Of a stretch of DNA of 51,059 nt, positions 16,256 to 23,741 are shown in pieces. The DNA is from Acidobacteriota bacterium. GTDB taxonomy: Bacteria > Acidobacteriota > Blastocatellia > Pyrinomonadales > Pyrinomonadaceae. Position 1 is the stretch's first letter. Each line of letters begins with the position of its first letter. The notes beneath the pieces were generated by a model that saw only the letters and a list, made by a program, of their open reading frames with translations, was not told the origin of the DNA and ran no database searches. The position numbers and the translations under genes are program-made. The stretch is taken from the NCBI GenBank assembly GCA_020200235.1, contig JAIVJC010000026.1:1-51059 (forward strand). Direction: 5' to 3'.

Positions 16256-18669
16256 CAGCCGACCACGGCGAGACCGAAGCGTGCGTCCGCGCGGACGCGC
16301 GAGATCATCGCGGAGGTCTCGCGGGTGCGGCGGCGCGCGCCGAGGTAGTAGTCGGCTTCCTTGCGCGCCTCTTCGAGTATCTGCACGTCGCGCACGAGGT
16401 TGCCGACGCGGAAGGTCGGCACGCCCGACTGGCGCGTGCCCATCACCTCGCCGGGTCCGCGTATCTCCAGATCCTTCTCGGCGATGCGGAAGCCGTCGGT
16501 CGTCTCCTCCATGATGCCGAGCCGCTCTTTCGCCACCGCCGTGCGCTTGTCGGAGGCGAGCAGCACGCAGTAACTCGCCTGCGCGCCGCGACCGACGCGA
16601 CCGCGGAGCTGGTGCAGCTGCGAGAGCCCGAAGCGCTCGGCGTGCTCGATGACCATCACGGATGCGTTCGGCACGTCAACGCCGACCTCGACCACGGTCG
16701 TCGCGACGAGGATGTGGACTTCGCCCGAAGAGAAGCGGCGCATCACCTCCTCCTTCTCGCCCGACTTCATCTTGCCGTGGATCAGGCCGAGCGTGAAGTG
16801 CGGGAAGACGCGGTCGCGCAGGTGCTCGAACATCCGCGTCGCGTCCTTCAAGTCCATCTTCTCCGACTCTTCGACCAGAGGGTAGACGACGTAGACCTGC
16901 CGACCGGCGCGCACCTCGCGCTCGACGCCTCTGTAAACGCCCGCGCGCTGATCCTCGCCGCAGACGACCGTCTTGATCGGCGTGCGACCGGGCGGCAGCT
17001 CGTCGATCACTGTCACGTCGAGATCGCCGTAGACCGTCATCGCGAGCGAGCGCGGGATGGGCGTCGCGGTCATCACGAGCACGTCCGGGTTGAAGCCGCG
17101 CTCGCGCAAAGAGGCGCGCTGCAAGACGCCGAAGCGGTGCTGCTCGTCGATGACGACGACGCCGAGCCGGTGGAACTGGACGGCTTCCTGGATGAGTGCG
17201 TGCGTGCCGACGCAGAGATTAACTTCGCCCGCGGCGATACTTGCGTGGAGCCGACGCTTTTCGGCGGCGCGCAGCGAGCCGATGAGAAGCTCCGTGCGGT
17301 GCGGCGTACGCGCGAGCAGGCGTTTCAAGTTGCGCGCGTGCTGCTCGGCGAGGATTTCGGTCGGAGCCATGAGCGCCGCCTGGTAGCCGTTCTCCATCGC
17401 GGCGAGCATGGCGAGGAGCGCGACGATGGTCTTGCCGCTGCCCACGTCGCCCTGGAGCAAACGGTTCATCGGCACGTCCGATTGCATGTCGTCGAGGATG
17501 CGCCGCACGGCTCGCTCCTGCGCGGCGGTGAGCGAGAAGGGGAGAACCTCCGCGAGGTGTTGGCGGACGCTGTCGCCGACTTCGATCACCGCGCCCTTCG
17601 GCTCCTTGACGCGCTCGCTCTTGCGCAGCGCGATGGCGAGCGCGACCCAGAAGAACTCTTCGAAGATGAGACGCAGGTGCGCGGGCGAGCGTGCGCGCTC
17701 GTAATCGGCGAGCGGCACGTCTTCCGTGGGGAAGTGGATGCGGCGCAGAGCCTCGCCGCGGGCGATTAACTTTTGACGCCCGATCAGATCGGCGGGCAGC
17801 GTCTCCGTGATCGACTCGTCCGGCAGGAGCGCGAGGACGGCGTGTACGATCTCGCGCAGGCGCTTCGTGCGAAACTCCCCGAGCTTGCGATAGACCGGCA
17901 CGCGCCGCCCGACGTGAATCGCCGCGACCGACGGGTCGGACGACTCGTCGTCTTCCTCCTCCGCCGACTCCGCCTCGACTTCGGCGGCGACACTCTCATC
18001 ATCGCGCGCGCCATCGCCATCAACGCTCTCACCGCTCGTCGCGCCTTTCGCCTCGACGCTCAAGCGCGGCGAAGGCTCCTCGGTTCTCGTCTCGGTTTGC
18101 CCTCCGGCGAGTCGCAGCAGCTCGTGCTCGGGCGGCGTCCACGTGCCGGGCAGCATCTCCAGCTCGTCGGGCTTAGCCAGCCGCAGCGAGAAGGTGTTGC
18201 GGCGCGCGTCCCACTCCCACCTGCCGAAGGCGACGAAGCGCGCGCCGCGCGTGAACTTCTGCCGGTGGTACGCGACGATGCGCCCCGCCTGACGACCCGA
18301 GACGAACCACCAGACGACGACCGGCTTCGACGTGCGTTCCGGATCGCTCGCCGTGATCTCGAAGATGAAGAGGGGGGGCGCTTTGGGATTGCGGTTCTTA
18401 CCGACCGCGAAGCCGCCCGCGACGCGCACGTAGAGTTCGAGCGAAGCCTCGACGCCGTCGCGCAGGTCGGAGATGCGCGCGAGGCGTGAGCGATCCTCGT
18501 AGCGCATCGGCAGGTAGTTCAAGAGGTCTTCGACGGACGCCTCGCCCGCGTCCGATTTGTCGGACGCGGCGGCGAGCGCGAGGGCGAGTCGGCGCGCGCC
18601 CGCCTGCCCGAAACGCGGGATGCCGAACTTCGGGAGTTGCAGGATCGGCGTCGAGAGCGTGAGAGACAT
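16255..18669 (-). CDS. recG: ATP-dependent DNA helicase RecG with an acidic insert
   Basis: Remodels stalled forks and branched DNA. 804 residues from the ATG at 18669 (an in-frame TTG lies one codon upstream). The N-terminal wedge/OB region (about 60-180) is followed by an unusual run of about 65 residues (185-250) rich in Glu, Asp and Ser. The linker VPVYRKLGEFRTKRLR resumes the family pattern. Helicase motifs: Walker A GDVGSGKT (407-414), MAPTEILAEQH, DEQH (508-511), MTATPIPRSLAMT, LIHGKMKSGEKEEVM, VATTVVEVGVDVPNA, and QLRGRVGRG. All catalytic parts are intact. The repeat HIR4 lies directly upstream, so the promoter must be in or beyond it, or the gene is read through from the bacilliredoxin gene. 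Confidence 0.96.
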   Translation of the reverse strand: MSLTLSTPILQLPKFGIPRFGQAGARRLALALAAASDKSDAGEASVEDLLNYLPMRYEDRSRLARISDLRDGVEASLELYVRVAGGFAVGKNRNPKAPPLFIFEITASDPERTSKPVVVWWFVSGRQAGRIVAYHRQKFTRGARFVAFGRWEWDARRNTFSLRLAKPDELEMLPGTWTPPEHELLRLAGGQTETRTEEPSPRLSVEAKGATSGESVDGDGARDDESVAAEVEAESAEEEDDESSDPSVAAIHVGRRVPVYRKLGEFRTKRLREIVHAVLALLPDESITETLPADLIGRQKLIARGEALRRIHFPTEDVPLADYERARSPAHLRLIFEEFFWVALAIALRKSERVKEPKGAVIEVGDSVRQHLAEVLPFSLTAAQERAVRRILDDMQSDVPMNRLLQGDVGSGKTIVALLAMLAAMENGYQAALMAPTEILAEQHARNLKRLLARTPHRTELLIGSLRAAEKRRLHASIAAGEVNLCVGTHALIQEAVQFHRLGVVVIDEQHRFGVLQRASLRERGFNPDVLVMTATPIPRSLAMTVYGDLDVTVIDELPPGRTPIKTVVCGEDQRAGVYRGVEREVRAGRQVYVVYPLVEESEKMDLKDATRMFEHLRDRVFPHFTLGLIHGKMKSGEKEEVMRRFSSGEVHILVATTVVEVGVDVPNASVMVIEHAERFGLSQLHQLRGRVGRGAQASYCVLLASDKRTAVAKERLGIMEETTDGFRIAEKDLEIRGPGEVMGTRQSGVPTFRVGNLVRDVQILEEARKEADYYLGARRRTRETSAMISRVRADARFGLAVVG

Positions 18670-18683
18670 CAAAAGAAATGATG

Positions 18684-18755
18684 AACGATGAACGCGGAAC
18701 GATGAACGAAGACAATTGCTTTCAGTTCATCGTTCATCGTTCCGCGTTCATCGTT
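18684..18755. repeat. Heptad inverted repeat HIR4 (unit GATGAAC)
   Basis: Arms 18684-18707 and 18732-18755 are perfectly complementary over 24 nt (AACGATGAACGCGGAACGATGAAC), with partial GATGAAC heptamers continuing outward on both sides. The loop is 24 nt. It fills the 90-nt gap between the bacilliredoxin stop and the recG start. Confidence 0.9.
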
Positions 18756-18759
18756 TCTT

Positions 18760-19200
18760 TCATGCGTTCGCGGTGCTGGCGCTCGTGCAGTGCTCGTCGA
18801 AGGCGCGGGTCAGCTCTTGCGCGATGGAAGGGGCGTCCCTGCCTTCGATCTGCGAGCGTTCGAGCATGAAGACGATCTTGCCGTTCTTGAGCAGCCCGAT
18901 CGAGGGGGACGAAGGCGCGTAGCCCGTGAAGAGGGCGCGCGCGCGTTCAGTCGCTTCGATGTCGGCTCCGGCGAAGACGGTGATGGCGCGGTCGGGCTTC
19001 GTCGTGTGGCGCAGCGCCATCGCGATGCCGGGGCGAGCCTTGCCAGCCGCGCAGCCGCAGACGGAGTTGACGACCACCATCACCGTGCCGTTCGTCTCTT
19101 CGACGGCGCGCTCGACCTGCTCGGGCGTGCGCGCCTCCTCGATGCCGAGCCGCGTCAGCTCCTCGCGCATCGGGCGGATCATGATCTCAGGGTATGGCAT
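18760..19200 (-). CDS. BrxA/BrxB (YphP) family bacilliredoxin
   Basis: Thioredoxin-fold protein. In Firmicutes these reduce bacillithiol mixed disulfides. 146 residues from the ATG at 19200 (MPYPEIMIRPMREELTRLGI), preferred over a GTG four codons upstream because AAGGAG stands about 11 nt before the ATG. The family motif VVVNSVCGCAAGKARPG carries the CGC active site (Cys48-Gly-Cys50). TPEQVERAV, PSSPSIGLLKNGKIVFMLER and the alpha/beta order are typical of DUF1094/BrxA. Whether this organism makes bacillithiol cannot be judged here. Confidence 0.92.
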   Translation of the reverse strand: MPYPEIMIRPMREELTRLGIEEARTPEQVERAVEETNGTVMVVVNSVCGCAAGKARPGIAMALRHTTKPDRAITVFAGADIEATERARALFTGYAPSSPSIGLLKNGKIVFMLERSQIEGRDAPSIAQELTRAFDEHCTSASTANA

Positions 19201-19326
19201 AACTTGAAACACTCCTTAACCAAGAATTGACGCCGCTATTTTAGCACACGCGCGCGGAACCCGAGCACGCGTGCGCGCGCAGTCGCTCGTGACGAACCCG
19301 GAGCGGAGTCATGTCACGCTTGCCGA

Positions 19327-19812
19327 TTAACGTACGCTGATCGTGATCGTGCGCGGCTCCTCGCCGTCGCCGCGGATCGAGACTTTCCAGACGGGCTGCG
19401 GGAGCGGGTAGTTTCCCATCCGCTCCGCCCACTCGATGACGATGACGGCACGCTCGTCCGCTAGCAGCTCGTCGAGATCGACGGCGTGCGCGGCGGAAGC
19501 CCCTTCGTCGAGCCGGTAGAGGTCGAGGTGGTAGAGCGTGAGCCTGCCCTCGTCGTGGCGGTTGACGAGCGTGAAGGAAGGGCTCGTCACCTCGCCCGCG
19601 TCGACGCCGAGACCGCTCGCGAGCCCTTTGACGAAGACGGTCTTGCCCGCTCCGAGCGCGCCGTCGAGGAGTATGATTTCGCCGCCCGCGAGCCCGCTCC
19701 CCGCCCCCTCGCCGAGCGCGAAAGTCTCAACCGCGTCGCGCGATGTCCACTGACCTTCGGAGAGCGCACGGCCTTCTCGCATTCGTTCACCCACGCCGGT
19801 CGTCTCTTTCAT
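19327..19812 (-). CDS. tsaE: tRNA threonylcarbamoyladenosine biosynthesis ATPase TsaE
   Basis: Small P-loop ATPase needed with TsaB/TsaD for t6A37 formation. 161 residues: SRDAVETFALGE, the Walker A loop LDGALGAGKTVFVKGLASGLG, SPSFTLVNRHD, LYHLDLYRL and VIVIEWAERM are all family signatures. The ATG at 19812 overlaps the stop of the preceding nnr gene in ATGA, so the two are translationally coupled. The same gene neighbourhood (yjeF-yjeE) is known from E. coli. Confidence 0.95.
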   Translation of the reverse strand: MKETTGVGERMREGRALSEGQWTSRDAVETFALGEGAGSGLAGGEIILLDGALGAGKTVFVKGLASGLGVDAGEVTSPSFTLVNRHDEGRLTLYHLDLYRLDEGASAAHAVDLDELLADERAVIVIEWAERMGNYPLPQPVWKVSIRGDGEEPRTITISVR

Positions 19813-21503
19813 GGCTGCTCACCATCGGGGTCGAGCGCGCGCACGGCGTCCGCGAGGTGACGGCTGATGTCGGAGGCGATCATCGTCCGCATCCCGCGCG
19901 CGCGCGCGGCGAGGTCGCCCGCGAGACCGCCGACGTAGACCGCCGCGAGGACTGCCGCGAGCACGTCGGCTCTCTCGCGTAGCGTCCCGCGAGCCTGCGC
20001 GATGAAGCCCGCGATGACGCCCGTGAGCGTGTCGCCCGCGCCCGCCGTGCCGAGCCCGGCGTTGCCCGTCGGGTTGACGAAGACGCGACCGTCCGGCGCG
20101 GCGACGAGCGTGCGCGACCCCTTGAGCACGACGATCAGTTCGTGCGCAGTCGCGAACTCGCGCGCGGCGCGGACGCGATCCTTCAACGCGCCTTCGTCGT
20201 CCGCGCCGACGCCGAGGAGACGGCGCATCTCCCCGACGTGCGGCGTGACGACGAGCGGGAGTTGCGTGGAGCCGCGCAATTCCGCAGACCAGGGCGCGAG
20301 CGCGTTCAGCGCGTCCGCGTCGATGACGATTGGAAGCGTGCGACGTTCGACGAGCGCGCGGACGAACCGTCGCGTCGAATCGTCGGTCGTCAGACCGGGA
20401 CCGACCGCGATCACGTCCGCGCGTTCGGCGAGTTGCGCGACGCGGTCGAACGCCTTGTCGCTCGTCGCACCTCGTTCGGTCTCCGGAAGCTCAGCCGTCA
20501 TCACTTCCGGGGTGACGCGCGAGGCGATGGGCGCGACGGCGGAAGACGGCGCGGCGACCGTCACGAGTCCCGCGCCGGATCGCATCGCGGCTTCCGAGCA
20601 GAGCACCGCCGCGCCCGTCATCCCGCGCGAGCCCGCGACGATGAGGGCGTGACCGTGGGTGTTCTTGAAAGAGTCCGGCGCGTAGCGAGTCTGCACGAGC
20701 CACGCGCGGGCGTCGTCTGCGCCGACGAGGAAGAGTCGAGAGCCTGATTCTTCGACGAGCGCCGCGGGCGTCCCGATGTCGGCGACGGCGAGACGACCGT
20801 TCGAGTGCGACGCGGGCGGAAGCACGTTCGCCAGCTTCGGCGCTGTGAAGGTGACGGTGAGATCGGCTCGGACGTGTTCGCCGGTCGCGTCGGCGGAGTC
20901 TGCGTCGAGCCCGGAGGGGATGTCGAGCGAGACGACCAGTGGTCGGGAGCCGGTGCGTAGCGCTCGACACCTCGCGACGTATTTGACGACATCAAGATAG
21001 AGCCCTTCGAGTGGTCGCGCCAGCCCCGTCCCGAGGAGCGCGTCCACAACCAGATCGAAGCCTCGTCCCGATTCTGAACGAAGGCATCTCTCCCACTCTT
21101 CGGCGGAAGTTAATTCCGCGAAACGGAGTTCGCCGCCGCTGTTACTGAACAGCGCTGAGTTGATCACGTTAGAGCCAGTTGCGGCGGAGAGTTCGCGAGC
21201 GATCTCGAAATTGATCCGCGCGTCGCCGCGCGTCTCTGCGGTCTGGCCGGCGAGCGCCACCTCGACGCGCGCGCCTTGCATGCAGAGCAGGCGTGCGAGC
21301 GCCGCGCCGTCGCCCCCGTTGTTGCCGCGACCGCAGAGGACGAGCGCGCGCAACCCGGAGAAGCCTTCGGGAAAATGGGAGGCGATGGCGCGCGCGGCGG
21401 CGCTTGCGGCAGCCTCCATGAGCAGCATTGAGGGGAGCGAGTACCGATCTGTTGTCAGACGGTCAATCTCTCGCATCTCGGCGGCTGAGACGATTTTTAG
21501 CAC
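19809..21503 (-). CDS. nnr: Bifunctional NAD(P)H-hydrate epimerase / ADP-dependent NAD(P)H-hydrate dehydratase
   Basis: Repairs damaged NADHX/NADPHX. 564 residues. The N-terminal YjeF epimerase domain (about 1-225) begins LKIVSAAEMREIDRLT and has LCGRGNNGGDGAALARLL, VDALLGTGL and VVSLDIPSGLDADS. The C-terminal ribokinase-like dehydratase domain has KNTHGHALIVAGSRGMTGAAVL, AVGPGLT, VIDADALNALA, VVTPHVGEMRRLL and NAGLGTAGAGDTLTGVIAG. The start is a GTG at 21503 (GTGCTAAAAATC). It is the only start that keeps the first beta strand. The last base group overlaps tsaE. Confidence 0.95.
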   Translation of the reverse strand: MLKIVSAAEMREIDRLTTDRYSLPSMLLMEAAASAAARAIASHFPEGFSGLRALVLCGRGNNGGDGAALARLLCMQGARVEVALAGQTAETRGDARINFEIARELSAATGSNVINSALFSNSGGELRFAELTSAEEWERCLRSESGRGFDLVVDALLGTGLARPLEGLYLDVVKYVARCRALRTGSRPLVVSLDIPSGLDADSADATGEHVRADLTVTFTAPKLANVLPPASHSNGRLAVADIGTPAALVEESGSRLFLVGADDARAWLVQTRYAPDSFKNTHGHALIVAGSRGMTGAAVLCSEAAMRSGAGLVTVAAPSSAVAPIASRVTPEVMTAELPETERGATSDKAFDRVAQLAERADVIAVGPGLTTDDSTRRFVRALVERRTLPIVIDADALNALAPWSAELRGSTQLPLVVTPHVGEMRRLLGVGADDEGALKDRVRAAREFATAHELIVVLKGSRTLVAAPDGRVFVNPTGNAGLGTAGAGDTLTGVIAGFIAQARGTLRERADVLAAVLAAVYVGGLAGDLAARARGMRTMIASDISRHLADAVRALDPDGEQP

Positions 21504-21804
21504 GTGGGATGATAGGGACAGAAGCGGGGCGCGGTCAACGGGGTCTGGAGTGTCCGGGGCGGACGATGCCTTACACCATTTCGGGCATAAAAAAAGCGCC
21601 AGCCAAACGGGGGATTCGCCTCCCCCCTCCGAGCCTGCCGCTACTTTTTAACCGTCCGTTTGTACTATCTTACAAATGTTTAATGCCGTTAGGTCTCCAG
21701 AAAATTTAGGAGGGTACTAAAAATCGTTCTCGAGTAAAAAAGAAGGAGCCGGACTTAAGTCCAGCTCCTTACTTTTGGCAACAAAGAAAGCTATTGCGGC
21801 GGCT
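21504..21804. other. Gap between PEP-CTERM gene 1 and nnr with two minus-strand terminator-like hairpins
   Basis: 301 nt, more AT-rich than its surroundings (about 21650-21740). On the minus strand the terminator at 21735-21770 comes first. About 90-150 nt later a second hairpin (about 21592-21643: AGCGGCAGGC paired imperfectly to GGCTGGCGCT, with an inner GGGGG/CCCCC stem) is followed by seven U. Two terminators in a row leave room for a short independent transcript between them. The promoter of nnr-tsaE must lie left of about 21590. Confidence 0.5.
21735..21770 (-). terminator. Rho-independent terminator of PEP-CTERM gene 1
   Basis: A 12-bp stem with one G-U-type position (21743-21754 with 21759-21770, AAGGAGCTGGAC), the tetraloop TTAA, then CTTTTTTA on the minus strand. 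It lies 35 nt after the stop at 21805. A textbook intrinsic terminator. Confidence 0.85.
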
Positions 21805-22428
21805 TTACGCAACTTTGCGGCGTTTACGGGCGCGGGCGGCAACCCCGGCGAGACCAGTTCCGAGCAGGAGCATGGTCGCCGGCTCGGGCACGGCGGCCAC
21901 CTGGTTGCCGGTGAGCCCCGCCGTCAGGCCAGCTGTGTCGCCCGACTGCACGAAAAGCTTCGGTAATTCGATGGAGAAGCTACCGCTGCCACTCGCATTA
22001 GAGAAGGTGAAGGTCTGGATCGGGTTGTCGAACACGATCTGCACCCCGCCGACGTTAGGCGTCGAGATGGTTCCCGAAACCGTCGCTGTAAAAACAGTAC
22101 CCTGGCCGCCGGCGATCCCCGCCGGGGCGGTGAAGGTCAGGTTGAGAGTGAAAGTTCCGCTCACCGGCGTTTCGCCGACGGTTGAAGCCAGAGTAAACGT
22201 GCCGATGCGGTCGTTACCGCTGAAGGAGCCGACCCCGCCGGCGGTCGTCGCGGTGAAATTATTACCAGTGAAAGAGAGAAAACTAGCGGCGGTGCCGGTA
22301 ATCGTCCCGGAAGAAGAACCGGTTACCGTTACCGGATCGGCCTTGGCGGTCGATTGTCCAGCAGCGAAAATAGCGAGAAGAGCGATGCTCAGGGCGAGTG
22401 GTTTGAGCATGGCTGCCAAATTCTTCAT
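21805..22428 (-). CDS. PEP-CTERM sorting domain protein 1
   Basis: Exported protein, 207 residues. The signal peptide has a hydrophobic core at about 10-23, with likely cleavage after STAKA. The middle is Thr/Ser/Gly/Asn-rich beta sequence without Cys, typical of surface or matrix proteins. The C-terminus is a PEP-CTERM signal: VPEPATMLLLGTGLAGVAA then RARKRRK, meaning a Val-Pro-Glu-Pro recognition motif, a hydrophobic helix and a basic tail. In this system an exosortase removes the tail and the protein is thought to be handed to exopolysaccharide or the outside. No exosortase gene is in the window. A strong terminator follows. GGAGG lies about 12 nt before the ATG. Confidence 0.85.
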   Translation of the reverse strand: MKNLAAMLKPLALSIALLAIFAAGQSTAKADPVTVTGSSSGTITGTAASFLSFTGNNFTATTAGGVGSFSGNDRIGTFTLASTVGETPVSGTFTLNLTFTAPAGIAGGQGTVFTATVSGTISTPNVGGVQIVFDNPIQTFTFSNASGSGSFSIELPKLFVQSGDTAGLTAGLTGNQVAAVPEPATMLLLGTGLAGVAARARKRRKVA

Positions 22429-22723
22429 GATGATCTTTTGCCTCCGTGGACCCTTGAATCTGGACCTGTCAATTAATCAACGCTTTAGTCGTCACCTGCT
22501 TGCTCTCGGGGCGAAGGCGACGACGGACGCGAAACTCATGAGAGCTACCCTGAACCGCACATCAGCGAGACTCTCAAAAACCTTGGGACGAAACCCTCTG
22601 GTCAGGCTGTAACACGAACGGGCAAAAGTTCGTCACCGCCAAAACTTAGCTTTTCAGTCCTTTCATACCCAAAAAGGTCTAATGGACAGGGCAGACGTAC
22701 CGGGAGCCGTAGAGCCATTAAAG
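22429..22723. other. Leader region of PEP-CTERM gene 1
   Basis: 295 nt without a gene. The ATs cluster near 22460-22490. It contains GGGACGAAACCC (22585-22596), an exact copy of a 12-mer in the hrcA leader and a near copy of 23499-23511 in the leader of PEP-CTERM gene 2. No clear terminator after PEP-CTERM gene 2 is seen. Confidence 0.45.
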
Positions 22724-23443
22724 TTACTGCTTAGAAGCCTTACGGCGGCGGCGGAAGTCGGCTGCTGCGCCTGCCAAGCCCGTGCCGAGCAGGAGCATCG
22801 TGGCGGGCTCCGGGACAGCCGCCGGACTCTGGGTTGAGCCGATGAAGAAGCTATCGGGTCCACCCTCGGCGGCAGTGATTCTGGCGGAGAGCCCGAGGCG
22901 GATGTCGCCGTTGTTGGCGGCAATCGCCGCCTGGAGTCTCGCGGCAGCGTCGGCGTCCAAGCCGAAGACGTAATCGGAGTGACCCTGCCCGTTGCCGAGC
23001 TGCTGTAAGTCGAGCGGCGCGCCGACCAGCGCCGCGCTGAAGACCGCGGTGCCGGCGCTGTTGTAAGCGGTGAGGACGAGGCTTTCGAGCGTGACGGAGT
23101 TGCGGGTCTGCCCCAGCGGATCGTTGATGTCGAAGTAAATCCGAACGTTACTGGCGGTCGTCGTCCCGATGTCCGTCAGGCTGACGGTCTGCGTGTTGCT
23201 GCCGCGAAGCCAATCGCCGGTGCGCACGTCGCCGTTCGCGTCCCTGCCGACGGAGCCCTCTTCGATCGTGTGGTTTTGCAACGAGAGGACGTGAGGCGAG
23301 CGGTCGCTGCCGCAGCCCCTGCCGACACCGGCGGGGAAGCAGGGATCGGGACCCAGGAACGTGATCCCGTCAGCCTTGGCGGCGCTGTGAAGCGCCAGCA
23401 TGAGAAACAACGACGCGCACGTGAATAACATCCTTCGAATCAT
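22724..23443 (-). CDS. PEP-CTERM sorting domain protein 2
   Basis: Exported protein, 239 residues, not similar to its neighbour outside the sorting tail. Signal peptide: basic MIRR, hydrophobic 5-20, cleavage after AAKA. The middle has two to three Cys (DPCFPAGVGRGCGSD) and beta-rich sequence with IYFDINDPLGQTRNSVTLESLVLTAYN. The C-terminal AVPEPATMLLLGTGLAGAAADF then RRRRK is the PEP-CTERM signal. GGAGG stands 6 nt before the ATG. The leader contains two mutually exclusive hairpins (see 23499-23541). Substrate and partners unknown. Confidence 0.85.
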   Translation of the reverse strand: MIRRMLFTCASLFLMLALHSAAKADGITFLGPDPCFPAGVGRGCGSDRSPHVLSLQNHTIEEGSVGRDANGDVRTGDWLRGSNTQTVSLTDIGTTTASNVRIYFDINDPLGQTRNSVTLESLVLTAYNSAGTAVFSAALVGAPLDLQQLGNGQGHSDYVFGLDADAAARLQAAIAANNGDIRLGLSARITAAEGGPDSFFIGSTQSPAAVPEPATMLLLGTGLAGAAADFRRRRKASKQ

Positions 23444-23741
23444 CTCTGTCCTCCCTGTCTCCTTACAACGGCATAACTGGGTAACTGGGTTCTCGGTCGG
23501 GGCGAAAACCCTTCGGGCAACAGCCCTGAGGGTTGCCGTTCCGGCAGAGTCTCCTTTATTGGTTCATTGGAACGAAAGCATCAATGCGTCATAAGTTCCG
23601 GAAAAGTTGATCTTTCACGACAATCACGACAATGCAGCGCGGTCGGCGAGGAACCTGGCAGGAGTCGAAGCGGACATCGACCGCGCGTCGGCACGGCTGT
23701 GGAAGTTGATCCCAGCGGCATGGGGATTCGTTGACGCCGGA
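23444..23741. other. Leader region of PEP-CTERM gene 2 and murJ 3' flank
   Basis: 298 nt without a gene. At 23499-23541 the minus strand can fold either GGCAAC/GTTGCC (23516-23521 with 23532-23537) or AACCCT/AGGGTT (23506-23511 with 23529-23534), about 60-100 nt upstream of the start at 23443. This could be a leader switch, but it matches no riboswitch consensus I know. Confidence 0.4.

Noticed and set aside
16249-17769. 506-codon plus-strand ORF opposite recG
   Set aside because: Shadow of recG, whose helicase motifs are complete on the minus strand.
19809-19812. nnr-tsaE overlap as a novel linkage
   Set aside because: The same neighbourhood is known in E. coli (yjeF-yjeE) and many bacteria, so it is recorded only in the gene entries.
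23499-23541. c-di-GMP (GEMM) riboswitch before PEP-CTERM gene 2
   Set aside because: Hairpins are present but the conserved GGCAAACC / GGACGCAAAGCC parts are not. Only a generic structured leader can be claimed.
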